Assembly: GCA_003762615.1 (NCBI GenBank)
Contig: RIAZ01000019.1
Coordinates: 33,280 to 97,279, forward strand
DNA length: 64,000 nt
Reading direction: 5' to 3'
DNA from: Muribaculaceae bacterium Isolate-037 (Harlan)
GTDB taxonomy: Bacteria > Bacteroidota > Bacteroidia > Bacteroidales > Muribaculaceae
The translations under genes were made by a program, and so were the position numbers. Position 1 is the stretch's first letter, and the number at the start of each line of letters is the position of its first letter. Shown piece after piece: positions 1-10,094 of this stretch. Under the pieces are notes generated by a model. The model saw only the letters and a list, made by a program, of their open reading frames with translations, searched no databases and was not told the DNA's origin.

Positions 1-2601
1 AGATGCCGGCAGTTTAGGGTCGCTGACGAGTTCTTCAAGCGGACCGAGAATTAGAGTGAGCGGAGTGCGTAATTCATGCGTTATGTTGGTGAAGAATCGC
101 ATTCGTTCCTCATTTAGTTCACTACGGTTGCGGTCGGTCTCTTCAAGCAATGATACTTGCTGCTGAAGATTTATCCAGTTGCGGTAAAGTCGCATACAAT
201 ATGCTATAAGGCTCACAGCTATTATGAGATACAGAATTTTTGCCCACCATGTCAGCCATATCGGAGGAGCAATGTGTATTGTCATGATATTTTGTGGAGC
301 TCCCCATTCATTTCCTTCCTGACGTTGCCTTACGTATAATTTGTATGTGCCGGGTTTAAGGTTCCTGAATAGAACCTTATTTTTTGATGATGAAGGGGAG
401 AGCCAGCCCTTGTCTATGCCCTCAAGAGAACATTGGAACTCGGATATGCTGGCTATTGCGTGATCAAGGACATTAAAAGTGATTGAAAATGTGTTTTGGT
501 TGTGCGACAGATTGATGATGTCGGAGAATATAGGGATACTATATGAATTGTTGTCACTTTCATTATTCTCTTGGAACACTGAGAAATCTGTCACTTTTGC
601 AGGAATGTTATCCTTTTTACTCAAGATTATTGTCGGGTTAATCTCAAACAGTCCATTGCTTGATGCGAATAATATGTTGCCGTTGTCATCCCTTGTCGCG
701 CCATTGTCAATGAACGTATGGATGGGAAGAGTGTTGGAATACTGATATAATTTTGTGGTATTGTTCTCAGGGTTGATTTTTCCGATACCCCTTGAATGAC
801 TGAACCAGATGTTGTGGAAATTATCCTCTTCAAGAGATTTTATCTGTAGATACCGGTTGGTAGTCTCCGTGATATTAGTGAAAGAGGAGAGATTTGACAG
901 ATTGGGTATCATGGTCACACCGGCGCGTGTGGCAAGCCATATTCTGCCTGAACTATCCTGAAGTATTGAATTTATGGTGTTTGATAGCAGACCTTCCTGT
1001 TTGCCGAGATTGCTTTGCAATTCAAAAGAGCTGTTGAGTATGAACACTCCTTTCCCGAATGTGCCTATCCAATAATTGCCGTGGTCATCAATGATGACCG
1101 ACATAATCACAAGGTCGGAAAGGGATATGTTGATATTATTGTCGTATTCTCCATGAGGAAGACCATTATGGCATCTGTATAGACCTTTGTCTGTACCGAT
1201 GAGCATGTCGCCATCCGGAGTCTCGGTAAATACTTTCACATCAGGATTGATATTTTCCACACGGATGAATGATTGATTGGAAGGATTATATATCATTGCG
1301 CCTCGGTCGTAGGTGCCGATCCATACTCTCCCTTTGCGGTCGATTGTAAGTGCCTTGACGTAGGTCTTTGCAATATCCGGGACGTAAGGTATCGGGATAT
1401 GTTTTGTCTTACCATCTTTTATTTGGGCGATTTCATTAACACCGCCTACCCAGAGAGTGCCGTCTTGGGAGTACGCGCAGCTCCATGTCGGAAGATATGG
1501 GGAACTACTATTGTTTTTGCCGATATATTCTATCCTTGATATTCCGGGACTTATATGATTTATCACCGACAGACCAGTCCTATGGTTCCCTATCCAGATA
1601 TTTCCGAACGAATCCGGATATATTGTCCTGGCATATTCATTGGAGGTGTATAAACTGAATCCGTTTGTGGGAATCCTTGTGAATTTGGCTTTGCTGTAGC
1701 CATCGGCTTTTGAGGAGGAGGCGGGAAGCATACATACTCCGGCAAGGGTGGATGCAAACCAGATGTTGCCGTTACGATCTTGCGCTATGTGGCGTATTCT
1801 TCCCGGCAGAATGGAATTAGGATTGTTTTCATCATTTGTGAATGGGATGAAGAGATTCTGTTTCGGAAGATAGAGAGCCGCTCCCTTATCTGTACCTAAC
1901 CACACATCGTCATCTTTATCCACACATACAGAGTATACTTCGTTGCCGGGTATTGATGGTTTACCTTCCTGATGCCGGAATGTGACTACTTTCTTTTGAA
2001 CAGTATCTACCACACTGAATCCTTCTCCGGCATGCCCCACATACAGTTTGCCATCCTTCCCCTCGGTCGTGGTCCAGCAGTGTTTTGGCATTCCGGGAAT
2101 TTTTCGGTAGGTGTATTCCCGGCTTTCTCCTGTTTGGAAATTTATATATTGTGGTCCGAAGTGGTAATAGTTTACCCACATCCCGGAGTCTGATGCAGGG
2201 GTGATTGTCGTGACATCAGTCGAAATCTGCACGGGGTGTGTCAAACCATGTATCTCTCCTGAAGCATGGTCATAATAAAATATTCCGTCTCGTTGGGAAC
2301 CGATCCAGAGCCTGTCTGGATCATTGGGTAATTGTGTCACGCAGTTCAATGCATTTGAACCAAGTCCGGAATTTTCCATGGTGAAATTTATGAAATCTGT
2401 CCCGTCAAATCGGTTAAGACCATTGGCTGTGGCAACCCAGATCTGACCTCGGCTGTCTTGTGTAATCGATAATACGTCGCCATCCGAAAGACCAGACATA
2501 ATTCCGAGATTTTCGATATGGTATTGTTCGGAGGCTAAAATGGTGTTGCTCTGCCAGCATAATATGGCAAACACAACGAGTAGGTTGAGATAAGTCTTCA
2601 T
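1..2601 (-). CDS. Hybrid two-component system sensor (HTCS), N-terminal 867 residues
   Basis: This gene is partial. It starts at 2601 and runs off the left edge after 867 codons. The N-terminus has a signal peptide and about 680 residues of repeated W-hG blades (for example QIWVATANGLNRFD, RLWIGSQRDGIFYYD), which is the two-component-regulator beta-propeller. A Y_Y_Y-type Ig domain follows, then one membrane helix near residues 778-800. The dimerisation/phosphoacceptor helix contains NITHELRTPLTLI with His842. The missing part should hold the ATPase, receiver and AraC-type HTH domains of an HTCS. Such proteins sense a breakdown product of a glycan in the periplasm and activate a neighbouring susCD locus. 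Here the susCD pair is divergently transcribed 286 bp away and is the likely target. The family assignment is firm; the ligand cannot be told. Confidence 0.93.
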   Translation of the reverse strand, partial: MKTYLNLLVVFAILCWQSNTILASEQYHIENLGIMSGLSDGDVLSITQDSRGQIWVATANGLNRFDGTDFINFTMENSGLGSNALNCVTQLPNDPDRLWIGSQRDGIFYYDHASGEIHGLTHPVQISTDVTTITPASDSGMWVNYYHFGPQYINFQTGESREYTYRKIPGMPKHCWTTTEGKDGKLYVGHAGEGFSVVDTVQKKVVTFRHQEGKPSIPGNEVYSVCVDKDDDVWLGTDKGAALYLPKQNLFIPFTNDENNPNSILPGRIRHIAQDRNGNIWFASTLAGVCMLPASSSKADGYSKAKFTRIPTNGFSLYTSNEYARTIYPDSFGNIWIGNHRTGLSVINHISPGISRIEYIGKNNSSSPYLPTWSCAYSQDGTLWVGGVNEIAQIKDGKTKHIPIPYVPDIAKTYVKALTIDRKGRVWIGTYDRGAMIYNPSNQSFIRVENINPDVKVFTETPDGDMLIGTDKGLYRCHNGLPHGEYDNNINISLSDLVIMSVIIDDHGNYWIGTFGKGVFILNSSFELQSNLGKQEGLLSNTINSILQDSSGRIWLATRAGVTMIPNLSNLSSFTNITETTNRYLQIKSLEEDNFHNIWFSHSRGIGKINPENNTTKLYQYSNTLPIHTFIDNGATRDDNGNILFASSNGLFEINPTIILSKKDNIPAKVTDFSVFQENNESDNNSYSIPIFSDIINLSHNQNTFSITFNVLDHAIASISEFQCSLEGIDKGWLSPSSSKNKVLFRNLKPGTYKLYVRQRQEGNEWGAPQNIMTIHIAPPIWLTWWAKILYLIIAVSLIAYCMRLYRNWINLQQQVSLLEETDRNRSELNEERMRFFTNITHELRTPLTLILGPLEELVSDPKLPAS

Positions 2602-2887
2602 TACACGATGTTGTGATTCCTATTAATGATTGCAAAATTAATATCATATTTTCAAGTCTGATTGTCGGAATGAATTATTAGTGTGTCCGTATCATTCATA
2701 ATTTATCGGACAAATCTAATGAATTGTTTGGATAGGTGAGAAAAATAAATAAATATCTAATTTTGCACAGTAGATTGAGGTGATGTTATGATATAAGGTA
2801 GAAAATTAAAAGAGTAAAAAAGGTTTTTATTAGGTATTGATTACTAAATATATTAACAAAATACTTTATTTAATACTAACAGACATA
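2602..2887. promoter_or_regulatory. Divergent promoter region between HTCS and susC
   Basis: This AT-rich region has no gene. On the minus strand TAATTTTG (2640 to 2633) matches the Bacteroidetes -7 box TAnnTTTG and sits 32 bp before the HTCS start. On the plus strand TAATTTTG (2758-2765) matches the same box and would give susC a leader of about 115 nt. No clear -33 TTTG lies at the right spacing in either direction, which suits activator-dependent promoters. The HTCS DNA-binding site is presumably here but cannot be identified by eye. Confidence 0.5.
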
Positions 2888-5800
2888 ATGAAAAAAGAAC
2901 GTTACCTGATGTGGCTGTTCTTCCTTGTCCTGGGAGCAGTCACCATGAAAGCTCAGCAGTATCAGCTTAAAGGTGTGGTACATGATGAGGTGGGAGAAGC
3001 GGTGATCGGTGCTACTGTGATAGTCGAAGGCACGACAAATGGCACTTCCACGGATGTAGACGGACAATTCACACTCAATGTGAAGAACGGAGATAATCTG
3101 ATTGTCTCTTACGTTGGCTATATCACACAGACAATCAAAATCAATGGACAAAAAGAGATTACAGTGAATCTGAAGCCTGATGACCAGCTTCTTGATGAGG
3201 TGGTGGTAGTGGGTTACGGTGCCGTGCAGCGCAAGAACTTCACCGGTTCGGTTTCGACAGTGAAGGTGTCTGACTCTCCTCTGTCAATCATGCCGACCTC
3301 AAACGCAATGGATGCGTTGAGAGGTACAGTCACTGGTATAACTGTCGGGCAGCAAACTGGTGCGGGACAATCTCCATCCATGCTCGTGCGTGGTCAGAAA
3401 TCTGTAAATGGTGGGTCGTCGCCGCTGCTTGTGGTGGATGGCGTGATTTTTCAAGGTGCCTTGCGCGACATTGATCCTTCCGTGATTGAAAGTATGAGCG
3501 TATTGAAGGATGCCACATCTCTTGCTGCATACGGTTCGCAGGCTGCAAACGGTGTGATCATGATTACTACTAAAAAAGGTACAGAGGGTAAGCCTCTTGT
3601 GTCGCTCTCAACCTCATGGGCCTGGAGCGAGGCGGCTGCCAAACCTGATCTTTTGAGTCCTGCTGACTATATCCGTAAGAACAATATTCTTTCAGGTCTT
3701 GATGAGAATGCCGACCCGACATGGATGTCGAAATTTGAGTATGAAAATTATAAGAAGGGGCAGACTACTGACTGGTTTGACTATTCCACTCGCACCGGTC
3801 TTATGCAGAACTACGCGCTCTCAATCAGCGGCGCGACAAGCAAGGTCAATTATTTCCTATCTGGATCCTACACTAATCAGAAGGGGGTGATAAAGGGTGA
3901 CGATTATGAGCGTTTCGTGATGAACAGCCGTATTACCGGCGATGTGACAGACTGGTTGCAGATCGGCGGGCAGATGATGTATTCTCACAACAACTATTCT
4001 GGAGCAAGCGTCTACGACCTCTATCAGACCACTCGTCTAAGTCCGTATGGACAGCCCACCCGTGTCAACGGTGAAGTCAACAAATATCCCGTCAATGAGG
4101 GTGGATATCGTCTTAATCCTCTATGGAGCGTGCTTTCCAACACGATTGATGACCATGATATATACAATACCACCACTCTTAAAGGGCACATCCTTCTGAA
4201 ATGTCCTTGGCTGAGAGGTCTTACTTTCCGCATGAACGGCAGTTTCTCTTTGGAGAATATCGAACGCGATTATTTCACCCACGAGGGTTATTATGTAAGG
4301 GAGATGAGTGGCGTTGCAATTGAGGATGCCGAGTCTTATTATACGGATGCTGCTGTGAGCGGCTATCTCGCTTCGGCAAACGGCTACACTTCAAGAACCA
4401 AGAACAAATCGTATGTATGGGACAATATCCTTAATTACAACGGTCAGTTTGGTGAACATTTTGTGGATGTCACTGCGGTCTATACTCGCGACTCATACGA
4501 ATATTTCTACAAGGGATATAGTGGTTCTGACTTCTCCGCTCTCGGCAACACAAATCTCGGATATAACGGTCTTAACCTCGCTGCAACTCAGAAAATCAGC
4601 AATCCCGGATATACAAAGCACACTGACGTGGGTTATCTCGGACGTCTGAACTATAATTATGACCAGCGTTATCATCTCAGCGTTTCTGTACGTCGTGACG
4701 GTTCATCCGTATTTGGTGCTAAGAAGAAATGGGGTACATTCCCTGCTGTCGGTCTTGCATGGACTGTTTCTAATGAGAAATTTTGGGAACCGGTTGCTGA
4801 ATATGTAAATAATCTGAAGATTAAGGCTTCTTGGGGTAAGAATGGTAATCAGTCGCTTAGTCCTTATCAAACATTGTCAAAGATCACGCTTGGTCAGCAG
4901 GGCGGACTTCCCTATGCGTTCGGAAATACAGATAATGTAAGCTGGGGACAACGTATCACGGCTATGGGTAATCAGCTCCTCGGTTGGGAGACTACACAGT
5001 CATGGAACTTCGGTTTTGAGGCAGGTGCTTTCAACAATAGGGTAGTACTCGAACTTGATGCCTACAAATCAAAGACTACCGACCAGATTTTCTGGCGATC
5101 AATCCCTGTTATGATTAACGGTCTCACCGGTATGTATGCCACTATGGGTCGTGTCGACAACTGGGGTATCGAAGTCAACCTTAACACAATAAATATCGAG
5201 AGTAAGGATCTGACTTGGACCTCAAACCTTAATTTCTATCTTAACCGCAACAAACTGAAGGAACTCTATGGCGATGGAAAGGATGATATTTCCAACGGTC
5301 TTTTCCTCAATAAGTCGCTCGGTGCAATCTATGGATATAAGAATATCGGTATTGTTCAGGAAACGGATACGGAATATATAGAGGCGAACGGTGCCCAGCC
5401 CGGCGACGTTATGTTTGCAGATACTGATGGCGACGGAAAGATTACGTCTGAAGACCGTACTATCCTCGGCTACAGCAAGGAAAACTTCCGTATGGGATTC
5501 GGAAATACTGTGACATGGAAAGGTTTCACTCTGTATGCTATGTTTACAGGTGTGTTTGGTGGTCGTGGATATGGTATGGCAAGCAATCTTTATGCTTACC
5601 GCACGCTTTCTGACGTAAACATGGATAACAACCTTAATCACGGTTGGTGGACTCCGGAGAACAAGAGCGATAAATATCCGCGTATAAATTATACCGACGG
5701 TAGATACAATCCTCTTCAGAACTATTCTTTTGTGCGTCTCGCTGATCTCAGCCTTGCTTATACGTTCAGCCAGCCTTGGGTGAAAAAGATGCATATCAAC

Positions 5801-5953
5801 AACATAAAGGTATTCTTGTCTGCCAAGAATCTATTCACTATCTCATCATGGGATGGTGGTGATCCTGAAATTCGTCAGACAATCGGGTCAGGATATAGCT
5901 ATGGTTATCCTTTGGCTCGCACTTATTCTGTCGGACTGAACCTCACTTTCTGA
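2888..5953 (+). CDS. SusC-like TonB-dependent outer-membrane transporter
   Basis: The protein has 1021 residues. I chose the ATG at 2888 because it gives a normal signal peptide (MKKERYLMWLFFLVLG...); the in-frame ATG at 2837 would put 17 extra residues in front. After the signal comes a carboxypeptidase-regulatory-like Ig domain (about 25-105; GVVHDEVGEAVIGATVIVEG). The SusC-type plug signature LDEVVVVGYG follows, then the plug (about 115-225, with VVDGV and GVIMITTKKG) and the 22-strand barrel ending in the C-terminal aromatic signature YSVGLNLTF. It imports a glycan or peptide-linked oligosaccharide together with the SusD-like lipoprotein encoded 32 bp downstream. No hydrolase gene is in the pair's operon, so the substrate cannot be inferred. 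Confidence 0.97.
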   Translation: MKKERYLMWLFFLVLGAVTMKAQQYQLKGVVHDEVGEAVIGATVIVEGTTNGTSTDVDGQFTLNVKNGDNLIVSYVGYITQTIKINGQKEITVNLKPDDQLLDEVVVVGYGAVQRKNFTGSVSTVKVSDSPLSIMPTSNAMDALRGTVTGITVGQQTGAGQSPSMLVRGQKSVNGGSSPLLVVDGVIFQGALRDIDPSVIESMSVLKDATSLAAYGSQAANGVIMITTKKGTEGKPLVSLSTSWAWSEAAAKPDLLSPADYIRKNNILSGLDENADPTWMSKFEYENYKKGQTTDWFDYSTRTGLMQNYALSISGATSKVNYFLSGSYTNQKGVIKGDDYERFVMNSRITGDVTDWLQIGGQMMYSHNNYSGASVYDLYQTTRLSPYGQPTRVNGEVNKYPVNEGGYRLNPLWSVLSNTIDDHDIYNTTTLKGHILLKCPWLRGLTFRMNGSFSLENIERDYFTHEGYYVREMSGVAIEDAESYYTDAAVSGYLASANGYTSRTKNKSYVWDNILNYNGQFGEHFVDVTAVYTRDSYEYFYKGYSGSDFSALGNTNLGYNGLNLAATQKISNPGYTKHTDVGYLGRLNYNYDQRYHLSVSVRRDGSSVFGAKKKWGTFPAVGLAWTVSNEKFWEPVAEYVNNLKIKASWGKNGNQSLSPYQTLSKITLGQQGGLPYAFGNTDNVSWGQRITAMGNQLLGWETTQSWNFGFEAGAFNNRVVLELDAYKSKTTDQIFWRSIPVMINGLTGMYATMGRVDNWGIEVNLNTINIESKDLTWTSNLNFYLNRNKLKELYGDGKDDISNGLFLNKSLGAIYGYKNIGIVQETDTEYIEANGAQPGDVMFADTDGDGKITSEDRTILGYSKENFRMGFGNTVTWKGFTLYAMFTGVFGGRGYGMASNLYAYRTLSDVNMDNNLNHGWWTPENKSDKYPRINYTDGRYNPLQNYSFVRLADLSLAYTFSQPWVKKMHINNIKVFLSAKNLFTISSWDGGDPEIRQTIGSGYSYGYPLARTYSVGLNLTF

Positions 5954-5985
5954 TAATGGGTCAAAATACTCAACATCTATTTAAC

Positions 5986-7779
5986 ATGAAAAAGATGAAT
6001 TTTAAGAAATTATTGAAATATACGCTCAGCGGCATGGCTATCATTCCGATGCTATCGGCTTGCAATAGCGATACGGATTTTCTCACTGAAAAACCGGAGA
6101 CAATATATACTCCAGAGAATGCATACGAGACTGTGGATCAGGTGAAAGCCTGCGTGACAAACCTATATGTCCATATCAGATATTGGTATGATGTGGATCA
6201 GTTCCTCAAAGGTCTCGGTTCTGACGTGGCGGACACCCCCAATTGGCGTGCGTCGGGAAACGGTGTGTGCAACTTCTCTAACTGGAGCACATCCTCCAAC
6301 CAGTCGAACAAGATTTTTGAATCGATGTATCAGCTTGTGAACTATGCCAACCAGAGCCTTGAGGGTGTCAACCAGCCATCCCTTTCATGGGCGAGTGAGG
6401 ATGAGCGTCTGGAGTGTTACGGAGAGATGATGTTCATGCGCGGCTATGGCTATCTTCGTCTTGGTGAAATGTTTGGTGGTGTGCCGCTTGTGACTAAGTT
6501 CTATCAGGAGCTTAAACTTGACTTTGAACGTTCTTCACGTAGTGAGACCTATAATCAGGCAATCTCTGATTTGAAGGAAGCTGCCGAGAATCTTCCTGAC
6601 TATCCGTCTGAAGCGGGACGTGTGGGTAAGGGTGCCGCATATCACTTCCTGTCGGAAGCATATCTTGCGTTGGCTATAGAGAACGATAACAATGCATCTG
6701 ACCTTGATATGGCAATATCATACGCTGACAAAGTGATGGCTCTGCATCCTGTCATGACCGAGTGTTTCGGTTCTCGTGCAATACCCGGTGGGGGTAAGGC
6801 TGTGAACGGCGTGGAGGCATATCGTGAGGACGGCAACGTATTTTTTGATCTTTTCCAGAGAGGAAATCAGGATTATCAGGATGGCAACACTGAAGCTCTT
6901 TGGGTATTCCAGCATAACTATAATATTTATCATGAGTATGGCGGCAACAAAAGCGAATCTCCCCGCAACTGGTCTCCCGTATTGCGTGATGCTTTCTGGA
7001 AGGATGAATATAAGGAGAATGGTGAGAACTGTCCGTGGAACGGTGCCGATACCGAACTCTATCCCGGTGGCAACATCTGTGCTTATGTAGGCGGACGAGG
7101 AATTTCCGCCAATGCGCCTACAAACTATGTGATCAATGAGGTATGGCATGGTGATTTCAGCGATGATATGCGTAATGCTCCATGCAACATACATCGTGAC
7201 TTTGTGGTAATCGACAAGAACCATTCAATGTACGGTCAGGTTGTCACAAAAGATATGCTTGACCCGACACGTATCGACCGTTATTATCCAGTATGGGAGA
7301 AATGGGCATCGTGGGACGATTATAACTACGATGACCTCAGTGAAGGTTGGCAGCGCAGTGCATATTTCATCGACCAGTATGCATGCCGTTCAGCCGAGAC
7401 GGTCCTTCTGCGTGCCGAGGCTAAGCTTCGCAAGGGCGACAAGGGTGGTGCTGCCGATGATGTCAACATTCTCCGCAATCGTGCGCAATGCTCTTATAAG
7501 GCTCAGGCAAGCGACATGACAATGCAGTTCATCCTTGATGAGCGCGTGCGTGAGCTATTCTTTGAGGAACAGCGTTGGCCTACTCTGCTCCGCATAGGCA
7601 AGGAGGGTATAGAGAGCATCAATAAGCATGCAATGTATATAGCCGACCAAAGTGAGGCTTGGCCCGGTTGCTTTACCTCCACTCTGCCAGGTATCTCAAA
7701 ATGGACACTTTTCCCGATACCGCAGACGATTATCGATACCAATACCGGTGCTGTAATCGAACAAAACCCCGGTTGGTAA
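5986..7779 (+). CDS. SusD/RagB-like nutrient-binding surface lipoprotein
   Basis: The protein has 597 residues. The start at 5986 (MKKMNFKKLLKY) is preferred over 5956 because it gives a lipoprotein signal ending in the lipobox LSAC. The N-terminal part (DFLTEKPETIYTPENAYETVDQVKACVTNLY) is typical of the SusD N-terminal domain. Helical TPR-like parts and the C-terminal RagB/SusD signature (YACRSAETVLLRAEAKLRKGD, then FILDERVRELFFEEQRW) follow. It would cap the SusC barrel and bind the glycan at the cell surface. It lies 32 bp after susC and is followed by a strong hairpin terminator, so the transcript holds only the two genes. Confidence 0.97.
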   Translation: MKKMNFKKLLKYTLSGMAIIPMLSACNSDTDFLTEKPETIYTPENAYETVDQVKACVTNLYVHIRYWYDVDQFLKGLGSDVADTPNWRASGNGVCNFSNWSTSSNQSNKIFESMYQLVNYANQSLEGVNQPSLSWASEDERLECYGEMMFMRGYGYLRLGEMFGGVPLVTKFYQELKLDFERSSRSETYNQAISDLKEAAENLPDYPSEAGRVGKGAAYHFLSEAYLALAIENDNNASDLDMAISYADKVMALHPVMTECFGSRAIPGGGKAVNGVEAYREDGNVFFDLFQRGNQDYQDGNTEALWVFQHNYNIYHEYGGNKSESPRNWSPVLRDAFWKDEYKENGENCPWNGADTELYPGGNICAYVGGRGISANAPTNYVINEVWHGDFSDDMRNAPCNIHRDFVVIDKNHSMYGQVVTKDMLDPTRIDRYYPVWEKWASWDDYNYDDLSEGWQRSAYFIDQYACRSAETVLLRAEAKLRKGDKGGAADDVNILRNRAQCSYKAQASDMTMQFILDERVRELFFEEQRWPTLLRIGKEGIESINKHAMYIADQSEAWPGCFTSTLPGISKWTLFPIPQTIIDTNTGAVIEQNPGW

Positions 7780-7823
7780 TAAAAAAGGTTATGTAAGCTA
7801 ACCTTATACCCGATATGGGTGGG

Positions 7824-7861
7824 AGGGCTGCATCATTAATGAATGGTGCAGCCCTCTTTAT
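7824..7861 (+). terminator. Intrinsic terminator after susD-like gene
   Basis: A 14-bp stem (7824-7837 with 7842-7855, one G-U pair) with loop AATG is followed by CTTTA. It closes the susCD transcript 44 bp after the stop codon. Confidence 0.85.
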
Positions 7862-7949
7862 AGATTGAAGGTTATGGTTCTATGAGAGCAGTGGTTATGC
7901 GGACTTGTAGAAGGAGTGTTATAATTTTTTGAAAATGACATGGGAATTT

Positions 7950-7983
7950 TTGGTGAGAATACAAAAAATATTTATTATTTTTG
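7950..7983 (+). promoter_or_regulatory. Promoter of marC
   Basis: TTG at 7950-7952 and the perfect -7 box TATTTTTG at 7976-7983 are separated by 23 bp. This matches the primary sigma promoter of Bacteroidetes and puts the transcription start about 20 nt before the marC ATG. Confidence 0.7.
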
Positions 7984-8007
7984 CAGAAAATTAAATCTAA
8001 CCTTGAC

Positions 8008-8661
8008 ATGGAAAATTTACTTCCTTTTGCATTTATTTGTCTCACCTCCTTCTTTACACTGACCAATCCGTTGGGGACGATGCCTGTGTTCTTGTCTATG
8101 ACTAAAGGATTAAACAATTATGAACGTGCGCATATAGTGAAACGTGCCACCATCGTTTCGTTCATAATTCTGATCTGCTTCACAGTTGCAGGACAGTTTC
8201 TGTTTACTCTTTTCGGTATATCCGCCAATGGTTTTAAGATAGCTGCAGGTTTCATCATTCTGAAGATCGGATTTGATATGCTTCAGGCGAAATATTCCAA
8301 TACTAAGTTGAGTGATGAGGAGGTGAAGGTGTATGCCGATGACATATCTATAACTCCGTTGTCAATACCGATGCTTTGCGGTCCGGGTGCGATTGCCAAT
8401 GGCATCGTCCTTATGGAGACTGCCACAACGGTTCCGATGAAGGTTACTCTCCTCGTGAGCATCGCTCTGATATATGCACTCACATACGTCATTCTTCGTG
8501 CATCAACCAAACTGGTGCCTCTTATCGGAGAGACCGGCAACAATGTGATGATGCGATTGATGGGTCTGATTCTTATGGTGATTGCTGTGGAGTGTTTTGT
8601 CGGTGGTCTCAAACCGGTCCTTGTCGACATAATCCGTCTGGGCAACGGGCTTCCCGGCTAA
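8008..8661 (+). CDS. marC: MarC family integral membrane protein
   Basis: The protein has 217 residues. The ATG at 8008 follows a good promoter and starts at MENLLPFAFICLTSFFTLTNPLGTMPVFL, the conserved MarC N-terminus with its NPxG motif in the first membrane helix. About six hydrophobic helices follow. The second half repeats the pattern (ITPLSIPMLCGPGAIANGIVL), as expected for the inverted-repeat MarC/NAAT fold. The family is annotated as putative small-molecule or amino-acid transporters, and its physiological role is not settled. The gene stands alone, with an end hairpin shared with the convergent ATPase gene. Confidence 0.93.
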   Translation: MENLLPFAFICLTSFFTLTNPLGTMPVFLSMTKGLNNYERAHIVKRATIVSFIILICFTVAGQFLFTLFGISANGFKIAAGFIILKIGFDMLQAKYSNTKLSDEEVKVYADDISITPLSIPMLCGPGAIANGIVLMETATTVPMKVTLLVSIALIYALTYVILRASTKLVPLIGETGNNVMMRLMGLILMVIAVECFVGGLKPVLVDIIRLGNGLPG

Positions 8662-8683
8662 TATTCACATTACTGACCTACAA

Positions 8684-8720
8684 ATAGAGTGGCGACAGAA
8701 TCCCGTCGCCACTCTATTTT
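8684..8720. terminator. Bidirectional terminator between convergent genes
   Basis: A perfect inverted repeat has arms at 8684-8696 and 8705-8717 (ATAGAGTGGCGAC), with T-rich sequence after the right arm. It lies between marC (plus) and the ATPase gene (minus) and can serve both. Confidence 0.85.
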
Positions 8721-8736
8721 GTCGGTAAGAACTAAA

Positions 8737-10083
8737 TTATAGGAGTCCGGTCATATATAGGGGAAGATAGGTTACATTTTCCTTTATTTCCAGATTGTCC
8801 GGATGGAGCACAATCGCCTTATTTAGTTCCATCTCATATTTTTTCATTGCTTTCTTCAATGAGTATATATGATAATCTTTTCCGGATTTTACTTCTACAA
8901 AGTTCATGTTATGCTTGTTTGTGACATGGCTTTTGGGCAGGAGAAAATCAAGTTCCATGCGGTTTTCATTGTCGTTGCGGTCTGAGTTCGAATAAAAGAA
9001 TAGGCTATAACCTTTGGCAACCAACATCTGTGCCACGATATTTTCCATAAACATACCTTCATTCAACGATAGTTTACCGCGAATTATCTTTCTATATACG
9101 TCATTCTTCTCCTCAATATTTGTGAATGCCAAAGAATAAAGTAGTCCGGTATCACCAAAATAGCATTTGAGAGTGGTTCGGTCAGCATTTATAGCCAATC
9201 CCATGCTTGGTTCAGTGCTTCCGAAACAAAGGTTTACAAACTTTGCATCTTGTAGCCATGTGAAAGGCTCGATATATTCTCGCATCCTTGCATTCTCTGA
9301 AATGGAGGAAAGTCTGAATTTCTTTTCATGTTTTGACAACTGTGATGGTATGGCATCAAAAACGGATTCCACTTTAAAGGTCTGAGATCCGGTGTGTTTG
9401 GCAATGTCTCCACGATAAAGGGTCAGGATTATGGATTTCTGACGGTCAGCCTCGTTGAAATCTTTTGTTGAAAGATAGGCTTTTACAACTTGTGGCATCC
9501 CTCCGATTACCATATATTCCTTGAAAAGTTGAAGAGCTTTCCTATGAAGCGCCTGTGGTAGTGGAGTCGTTTTGTAATAACATTCTGCAATGAAGTCGGC
9601 AAGCATCTCCTCTCCGTTGGCATATAGATATTCCTCAAAGTCCATAGGATACATATTGATATGCTCCTCTTCCGACGGAATAATGATATTCTCGGTATTT
9701 TTTCTTATTGACATCAGTGAGCCGATTTCAATATAGTCATACCTGCCGTCTGCAACAAGATACTTAATGGCGGCACGCATCTTCGGACATTCTTGTATCT
9801 CGTCAAGAATTATTAATGATTCCCGTTCAAACAGTTGTGTATTATAGATTAGTTGAAGATAAGAAAACAGCCGGTCGCGGTCATGCAGATTATCAAGTAT
9901 CAAATTCAAGTTATCATCGGAGATGTCGTTGAAATCAATCTTGATAAATGAACGGTATTCATTCCTGCCTAATTCTTCGGCGATATAGCTTTTCCCTACT
10001 CGTCGGGCACCATTGATGAGAAGTGCGGAAGTTCCGTTATGTTTCTTCCAATTCAGTAAGTGATTGTATATCTTGCGCTTCAT
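8737..10083 (-). CDS. AAA ATPase with DUF4143/PD-(D/E)XK-like C-terminus, GARRVGKS type
   Basis: The protein has 448 residues. The P-loop GARRVGKS lies near residues 25-32 and Walker B (SLIILDEIQECP) near 90. These define the AAA_14 domain; a helical middle region and a DUF4143 C-terminal domain follow. Near the C-terminus, MELDFLLPK followed by NFVEVKSGKDY gives the D...ExK pattern of a PD-(D/E)XK nuclease fold. All key residues look intact. No cellular role is established for the family; roles in mobile elements or defence have been suggested. Upstream lie three copies of a 33-bp direct repeat. A decayed relative of the same subtype is at 23125-23351. Downstream is a strong terminator. Confidence 0.92.
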   Translation of the reverse strand: MKRKIYNHLLNWKKHNGTSALLINGARRVGKSYIAEELGRNEYRSFIKIDFNDISDDNLNLILDNLHDRDRLFSYLQLIYNTQLFERESLIILDEIQECPKMRAAIKYLVADGRYDYIEIGSLMSIRKNTENIIIPSEEEHINMYPMDFEEYLYANGEEMLADFIAECYYKTTPLPQALHRKALQLFKEYMVIGGMPQVVKAYLSTKDFNEADRQKSIILTLYRGDIAKHTGSQTFKVESVFDAIPSQLSKHEKKFRLSSISENARMREYIEPFTWLQDAKFVNLCFGSTEPSMGLAINADRTTLKCYFGDTGLLYSLAFTNIEEKNDVYRKIIRGKLSLNEGMFMENIVAQMLVAKGYSLFFYSNSDRNDNENRMELDFLLPKSHVTNKHNMNFVEVKSGKDYHIYSLKKAMKKYEMELNKAIVLHPDNLEIKENVTYLPLYMTGLL

Positions 10084-10094
10084 ATCATTGTATC

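Noticed and set aside
2837..2887. Upstream start of the SusC-like gene
   Set aside because: It would place 17 polar and hydrophobic residues before a normal signal peptide; the ATG at 2888 fits better.
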